NCBI GenBank assembly: GCA_012064415.1
Contig: SSNU01000291.1
Span: 1-20,833 of the forward strand
Direction of reading: 5' to 3'
From: Gyrodactylus bullatarudis
Lineage: Eukaryota > Platyhelminthes > Monogenea > Gyrodactylidea > Gyrodactylidae
DNA: 20,833 nt
The translations under genes and the position numbers were made by a program. This document shows positions 16,082-20,833 of this stretch, piece by piece. The notes below the pieces were generated by a model. The model was not told where the DNA came from, searched no databases, and saw nothing but the letters and a program-made list of their open reading frames with translations. Numbering within the stretch: position 1 is the first letter of the stretch; every line of letters starts with the position of its first letter.

Positions 16082-16417
16082 AAACCTTTCAAATCTAGTT
16101 TACTTTCTAAGAAACAGTTTGTAGCACTTAAAGAACTTAAATCTAATGAAAAATATATTCTTAACAAAACCTGAATAGGGTAAAGGGATAGTTACTATGC
16201 ATAAGGATGATTAATATAAGGCAGAGTTCGATTTCCTCTCGGATGAGAGTAAATTTCATAGCACTGGGCAAGATAGTTTTTCGTATACTAAACAAATGGA
16301 ATCCATGGAACGTTCCATGAATAAAATAACTAAGGGACTATTTGACAAAAATATAATTTCTGATAGAACTACGAATTTCATACGTGAGGAACATATTTTG
16401 ATGTCTAGATTATATCT
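16082..16417 (+). pseudogene. PLE reverse transcriptase, N-terminal part (family 3)
   Basis: Frames read KPFKSSLLSKKQFVALKEL, KSNEKYILNKT, then KGKGIVTMHKDD and FDFLSDESKFHSTGQDSF, MESMERSMNKITKGLFD, and RTTNFIREEHILMSRLYL. This order (LS-x-E/Q-x-x-AL-x-L, NKTDKGK-like, KDDY-like, a helix with N-x-I-x-K, and SRLYL leading to the PKVHK-type motif) is that of the PLE RT fingers. There are stops in the early part. The reading breaks exactly at SRLYL, where foldback element 3 begins, and resumes at motif C after it. Confidence 0.75.
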
Positions 16418-17402
16418 ATGTTGTGTCCTATTTGTGTCGAAAGTCCCATATGTGTTTAAACTCAGAAAAAAATCTACGTCCCATTTGTGTAGAAAAAATC
16501 AGGGGATGGGGGACACTTTTTCTTCTCTGCCCATTCTCGGGTTTACATGTATTTTTTTTCGTTTATTTTTAAGAGGAGAAATAAAGTATACGATATATGA
16601 AGGTGTATACTATTTCTCTAATACCAAATAATTATGTCAATATAAAACCCAAATTCAGGGAGTAAATTATAATTATTAAGAAGAGAACAACCATGTATTT
16701 AAAACTCTCATTACTTTTACCTCACCTATTGACTTTTACATTTCACAGTCCATCATTTGAGAGGAAACTGATCAAATTGTCAGAATTAGCTCAAAGCCTC
16801 AACAAGTCATTTAAACCAAAATAGGTTTTGATATTTTTAAACGAAAAATTTCATTTATTTTTCCAACTTTTGCTGCTATGGCATGCTGGTATACAAAAAG
16901 CTTGTAATTGATTCAACAGATATTTTTATCAACTATTATAGCAGTGTTACAATAACATGTAATTTTGAGAAAGAAAGGTCAATTTTCGATATTATATGAC
17001 ATTAAATAGAGTAAAAAACGAGTTAAAATTTGGAAAAGAACTAATTCTGAAAATTTGATCAGTTTCCTCTCAAATGATGGACTGGGAAATGTAAAAGTCA
17101 ATAGGAAAGAAGTAATGAAAGTTTTGAATACTTGATTGTTCTTTTCTTAATAATTATAATTTACTCCCTGAATTTAGGGTTTTAAATTGACATAATTATT
17201 TGGTATTAGAGAAATAGCATACACCTTCTTATATCGTATACTTTATTTCTCCTCTTAAAATAAACAAAAAAAAGAAAATAAATGTAAACCCGAGAAGGGG
17301 CAGAGAAGAAAAAGTGTCCCCCATCCCCTGATTTTTTTCTACACAAATGGGACGTAGAGTTTAAACACATATGGGACTTTCGACACAAATAGGACGCAAC
17401 AT
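16418..17402. mobile_element. Foldback element 3, about 370-bp arms, inside a PLE RT
   Basis: Left arm (16418-16789) and right arm (17041-17402) are inverted copies over about 370 bp with a 251-bp spacer. Ends read ATGTTGTGTCC and GGACGCAACAT. Near the ends lie three related subterminal repeats: GTCCTATTTGTGT, GTCCCATATGTGT and GTCCCATTTGTGT. The frames at 16296-16631 (in part) and 17206-17418 are mirror reads of the two arms and not genes. The element replaces the central palm of the flanking RT. A target duplication is not evident. Confidence 0.88.
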
Positions 17403-17966
17403 CTACATACAGAAACACAGATATGTCGATGACACTTTTATTTTGATGAAACCTAACGTATCATCGGATGATTTTTTCTTAAAGATGAATTCTGTTATCG
17501 AAATATTAACCATGGAAAAATAATCTGATGGTATTTTAAGCTTCTTAGATGTGAATTTGACTAGGAAAGAAGATGGTTCAATTCAAAGAAACATTTTTAA
17601 GAAATAGACTGACAATGGTAAATGTCTCCATTATGCCAGTTTTAGTCCTGTTTCACATAAAGTTGGTTTAGTAATTGGCCTAGGAGAGAGGATAAGAAGG
17701 ATAGTGAGTCCAGAGGAAATACCTAAAGAAATAGAGAACACGAAGATACGTTTAATGGAAAACGGTTATCCTAATAAATTTTGGAAAAATTTATCAACTT
17801 GTCAGGTGATAGAGATGTCGTTGAAAACACAGGTAAAGTTGAGAAAATCACGATTTTCATGAAACTTAATTTCAAAGAAGATGGTTTCAGCGATGATTCA
17901 AGGAGAAAGTTAACTGATCACATCAATCAACATTATAATAACATCATCTCGTTGATAAGTTGGTGA
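17403..17966 (+). pseudogene. PLE reverse transcriptase, C-terminal part (family 3)
   Basis: Directly after the foldback: YIQKHRYVDDTFILMKPN (motif C with both Asp), then ILTMEK, a stop, DGILSFLDVNLTRKEDG, KCLHYASFSPVSHKVGL, ENTKIRLMENGYPNKFWKN, and in a shifted frame KLNFKEDGFSDDSRRKLTDH to a stop at 17966. The last block corresponds to LPFEGDTCHAILRSKLT of family 1. The sequence differs strongly from family 1 (FILMKPNVSSDDF against FLVVDEDSSIDNL). No GIY-YIG domain is recognisable downstream, so the copy is 3'-truncated or belongs to a lineage without that domain. Confidence 0.83.
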
Positions 17967-19544
17967 AGAAATGTTCTACGCTTGCTTTTTGAGGCGAAAT
18001 CTTCGTCAATCTCTTTGTATAGTATGAACGAATTTATCTAGAATATTACAAAATAAAACAACGGGCCATCTATTAGTTTTTCTCTGGCAAGTAAAAGAGG
18101 CGATCATTTTATCTGCATTGTCCACTCCTCCCTTTGTTTTGTTATAATATTCAATGATTTCAGGTTTTATTTCGTGATTTTCATTTTATCCAAGTGCAAA
18201 GAGCTGAGGAGAATTACGTTCCTATTCTTTTTGGGAACATGATTATAGAGTCATTCCATCTCTGAAAGCGTATTTTGATCCTAAAGTAGAGTTTTGAGAG
18301 ATCACTGGAGGGATTTCAGCTTTATTTTTCCTAATGGTTCCAACTAAGGTAATTTTTTTGGCGGCCAATTTTTCTAATAATGGGAAAGATGTGAAAAAAT
18401 TAATTTAATTAATTAAAATATTTTTTAAAAATTTTGGTGGGATTGTATTTACCCCTACTAATCAAACGAGGGTCAAGGGAATAATAGCATATTTGAAATC
18501 TCGAAGTAGCGTAAAATTCCCATTTCTTTGAACTCTGAGTTGAAATTTTTAGTTGATTTTTAAAATTATGATTAGTCAAAGAGAGAAAATTTGCTGAATC
18601 AGATTTTAAGATTCAATCCATAATCGTGTGAGGCTCGAATTTTTTTATCATTTTCCTTAATCGAAAATCGGTTAAATTTAAATGACCCCAGATCCCTGAT
18701 AAATTACAAGCTCATCCAGAATTGAATGAAATGAAATGAAAAATTTATTGAACAACACATATGTTCTGCTTTACAATTTTCATTTTCATATAAAAAAGAT
18801 GATAGAAATTAATCTTCTCACAAAATATGTATAATAATTTAATATTTATAACTCTATGTTTTTATATAAGAATAATAAAATAAATGCATCTTGTTAATAT
18901 GTTTTTTTTTCTTTTTCTTTCTTTCGTTGATAAAGCGTTGTGACATATATCATAACTAGTATCAAAGCATTTGTAATTTACGTCCAGGCATTATACCAAA
19001 TGAAGATAAATAGTATTTTGTAACAATCTGTCCCTTTTTTAATTTGTTGATAAAAATAATAACTTCAGTTTGTTTTAATTTTAGAAATATTTTCACAAGC
19101 TGATAGTGAAGATTTCCATAGCAATAGACAGCCTTTTATTCTGTGTATTTGATTTTTTTAAATTTTTATTTGTAATTAATTATGGGCTGAAAAATATCAT
19201 GAGGAGAGCAGTTTATTATTATTTTTTGTCTTTGCAATGGCTCTATATACATGATATTTCAAGGTACTTTCAACAAATTAGTTTGTGACTTTTTAATTCT
19301 AATGATCAGTGAAGACTTTGATATTTATGAAGAGTCGGTTGAAAGCAATAAAAAGGAATAAATATGAAAAATGATTAGCAAAACAATAAATATCTTCACA
19401 AGACATATTTTGAGTAATTTGATGTTGATTTACTAAATATTTTGATACTAGTATATATATATATATCTTCGTCTTTAAAATATACTTTAAGAAAAATCTG
19501 GTATTGTATATAAATTTAATAATAATAACTTCTTTTCTTTTTTA
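17967..19544. other. No gene seen; simple sequence only
   Basis: AT-rich. GAATGAAATGAAATGAAAAA at about 18722-18741 is a short tetramer/pentamer-like tail of the kind seen at the 3' ends of some retroelements. A pyrimidine run lies at about 18902-18925 and TA repeats at 19452-19466. The 60-codon frame at 19106-19288 is not recognisable. Confidence 0.5.
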
Positions 19545-20086
19545 TCAGTTTATAAATCTGGTTTTAATTTCTTGAGAGAACTCTTCCAGGTTTTTTCTCT
19601 TTAAAGAGTTAAGTAGTTTATCAAAGTGTTTTTTACATCGATTAAATATAGCTAGATTTTTTACATGTCCTTCAATTCTGTAGCGTTCTCTAAATCTAGA
19701 GATTCTCTGGGGCCTCAAGGATCTTCTAATAAGTATGAGACTTTTTATATCTCTTTGAATTTTGATAGCCTCTGAGGGTTGACCAAGTTGTTTTCTGTGC
19801 TGGGCAGATAGTTTGTTTCGAAAAGTTCTGGCGACTCTCTGAGACTTCTTGGACCATTCAATTTTTTCTGTGTTCCAACATCCAGAGCAGAACTCGACAA
19901 CAGTACCATTTTGTATAAGAATACCTTCATAAAGTCATTTTTTATACATTTGTGTATTTGTATACATCTGCTGACAAAAGACCTATAGATTTCCTTATAA
20001 TTTTCTGTAAAATCAAGAAAATTATTGCAGGACATTAGCTGCCTTATTTCCTGAAAGATATTCTGGGGTTGCTGACCATCAGTCAT
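19545..20086 (-). pseudogene. PLE N-terminal ORF, longest copy (family 2)
   Basis: Starts MTDGQQPQNIFQEIRQLMSC at 20086, continues through NFLDFTENYKEIYRSFVSRC and LDVGTQKKLNGPRSL to a stop at 19745. A frameshift there leads to LILIRRSLRPQRISRFRERY and FDKLLNSLKRKNLEEFSQEI, stopping at 19545. The start is fixed by homology to the plus-strand copy at 6587 and by its place after ribozyme motif E. The region is Lys/Arg-rich in its second half and precedes the RT in PLE proteins. No RT follows, so it ends in a truncation or at the end of a long terminal repeat. Confidence 0.72.
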
Positions 20087-20114
20087 GCTGGATAGAAAGA
20101 CGAGAGGTTTTTTG

Positions 20115-20166
20115 AGGTGAATAAAAGCTTTTATTTTCGTCGGCTCTCTTCAGACCTTACACCGAC
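20115..20166 (-). ncRNA. Hammerhead-like ribozyme motif E, best preserved
   Basis: Minus strand: CUGAAGA (20153-20147), GAA (20138-20136), and a perfect 16-nt palindromic stem III AAUAAAAGCUUUUAUU (20135-20120). C20119 is the predicted cleavage nucleotide and stem I is AGGU with ACCU (20118-20115). GCCGAC (20144-20139) pairs with GUCGGU (20166-20161) at all six positions (one wobble). A 32-nt leader separates the cleavage site from the AUG at 20086. Confidence 0.75.
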
Positions 20167-20176
20167 TTTTGATAAA

Positions 20177-20281
20177 TATATATACATACAAGAAAAATAT
20201 AGCACAGTATAGTCTGACCAATAGCTGGTATTCACTCTAGGGTTTTTGGCCAATGGGGGTATTGTTTTGATGTTGACCAAT
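20177..20281 (-). promoter_or_regulatory. TATA-like tract and three spaced CCAAT/ATTGG motifs
   Basis: TATATATA (20184-20177) lies just upstream of ribozyme motif E. Three CCAAT boxes on the plus strand (20218-20222, 20250-20254, 20277-20281), read as ATTGG in the direction of the element, are spaced about 27-32 bp. They look like NF-Y-type sites of a terminal-repeat promoter; this is inferred from sequence only. Confidence 0.42.
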
Positions 20282-20301
20282 GAGATCCCCGATTAGTCTT
20301 C

Positions 20302-20493
20302 CTAGCTTTTTAGGGAAGGAAGGAAGTTGTATATTTTCTGGTTGTCGTCAGGCACTTTTTTGCCCTTCTTCCTTTTTGTTTTGTGTTTCTGGGGTGATGT
20401 AGAGGGGTTCATTTTTCGATTTGGGGTTGAGGTTATTAATCCGGGCTGTGAAAAGAAACGTTTGCGATCATTTGGGCCCGGATTAATAACCAA
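20302..20493 (-). pseudogene. PLE C-terminal tail, probable (family 2-like)
   Basis: Minus-strand frame ending KHKTKRKKGKKVPDDNQKIY then NFLPSLKS at 20302. Its basic cluster and its place 136 bp upstream of a ribozyme motif match the tails ending at 9000 and 14577, although the residues are not closely alignable. Upstream it reads INPGPNDRKRFFSQPGL. No endonuclease is seen upstream before the window ends. Confidence 0.5.
20431..20491. repeat. Perfect 16-bp inverted repeat with 29-bp spacer
   Basis: GGTTATTAATCCGGGC (20431-20446) and GCCCGGATTAATAACC (20476-20491) are exact inverted copies. They lie inside the putative tail frame and could be a hairpin, the ends of a very small insert, or a protein-level coincidence (LVINPGPN against PGLIT). 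Confidence 0.7.
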
Positions 20494-20833
20494 GGAAAAA
20501 AATAAGTTTTTAAAAAGTTTATAAATACTATGAATAAAATTTGCATGACTACTTATATGTATATTCCTGCTAATTTTGTAAAAATCTTTAGTGTTTTCTT
20601 TCTTGATTTTTTCAGTAATTTATTAAATTCAGCAAAACTCATAAATGTTGTATTGTGATAGTGAAGGCAAAATTCATTATGAATTAGAAGTTCAAGATTA
20701 AGGGGATATATAGTGATAATCAATAATAAGTATACACCTATAGAACCTGTCCTCTTATATTAATTTTAAATGATCTTGAGACTTGGGATGTTGACTTCTA
20801 AAGAATGAAAAATTCTTTATTAAAATGCGTATT
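20494..20833. other. No gene seen
   Basis: AT-rich to the window edge. The minus strand should carry the upstream part of the PLE tail frame, but no domain is readable. Confidence 0.45.

Noticed and set aside
17206..17418. 70-codon ORF in the right arm of foldback 3
   Set aside because: It mirrors the end of the frame at 16296-16631 through the inverted repeat, and is noncoding arm sequence.
1..20833. tRNA, rRNA, CRISPR arrays, bacterial operons
   Set aside because: No cloverleaf, rRNA-like stretch, spaced identical repeats or ribosome binding sites were seen; the content is eukaryotic.

Overview
The window is AT-rich animal (metazoan) DNA, roughly 70% A+T by eye, and contains no intact gene. 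Nearly every recognisable coding piece is a relic of a transposable element. The dominant class is Penelope-like retroelements (PLEs), recognised by the RT motif C context (RYIDDTF, RYVDDTF), the downstream SFLDV block and a C-terminal GIY-YIG endonuclease. There is also a Merlin/ISXO2-type DNA transposase relic, three long foldback (inverted-repeat) elements and a small TIR element. This combination fits an AT-rich invertebrate such as a flatworm, cnidarian or insect; the sequence alone does not fix the species.

Layout. 1-2.0 kb: a hammerhead-like motif and a foldback element (1573-1960). 2.47-2.94 kb: Merlin relic (-). 3.57-5.7 kb: a rearranged nest of one PLE family: a C-terminal tail (-), a 5'-truncated RT-endonuclease-tail copy (+), an inverted RT fragment between 89-bp direct repeats, then a pLTR-like segment with a ribozyme motif and an ORF start. 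6.1-6.7 kb: two more ribozyme motifs and a second-family ORF start. 8.5-9.4 kb: a PLE tail, ribozyme motif and ORF start (-), beside a degraded helix-turn-helix ORF (+). 10.3-11.5 kb: two PLE N-terminal relics head to head, one internally deleted and interrupted by a 206-bp TIR element. 12.98-13.39 kb: second foldback. 14.3-15.0 kb: PLE tail, ribozyme motif and ORF start (-). 16.1-18.0 kb: a third PLE RT whose central palm is replaced by a 985-bp foldback. 19.5-20.5 kb: tail, promoter-like segment, ribozyme motif and the longest N-terminal ORF (-).

The most interesting signal is a set of seven hammerhead-like RNA motifs. Each has the CUGANGA and GAA core (one copy has lost the G), a palindromic stem III, and a short stem I closing across the cleavage site. 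None has an ordinary stem II hairpin. Instead, the six bases before GAA pair with six bases lying 5' of stem I, making a pseudoknot-like helix that covaries between copies. In five copies an AUG lies 32-36 nt after the predicted cleavage site, and in four of these a PLE C-terminal stop codon lies about 100-140 bp upstream, so the motif bridges the end and the start of PLE reading frames.

Stretches between these elements show no supportable gene. All function statements come from motif reading by eye; no searches were run.
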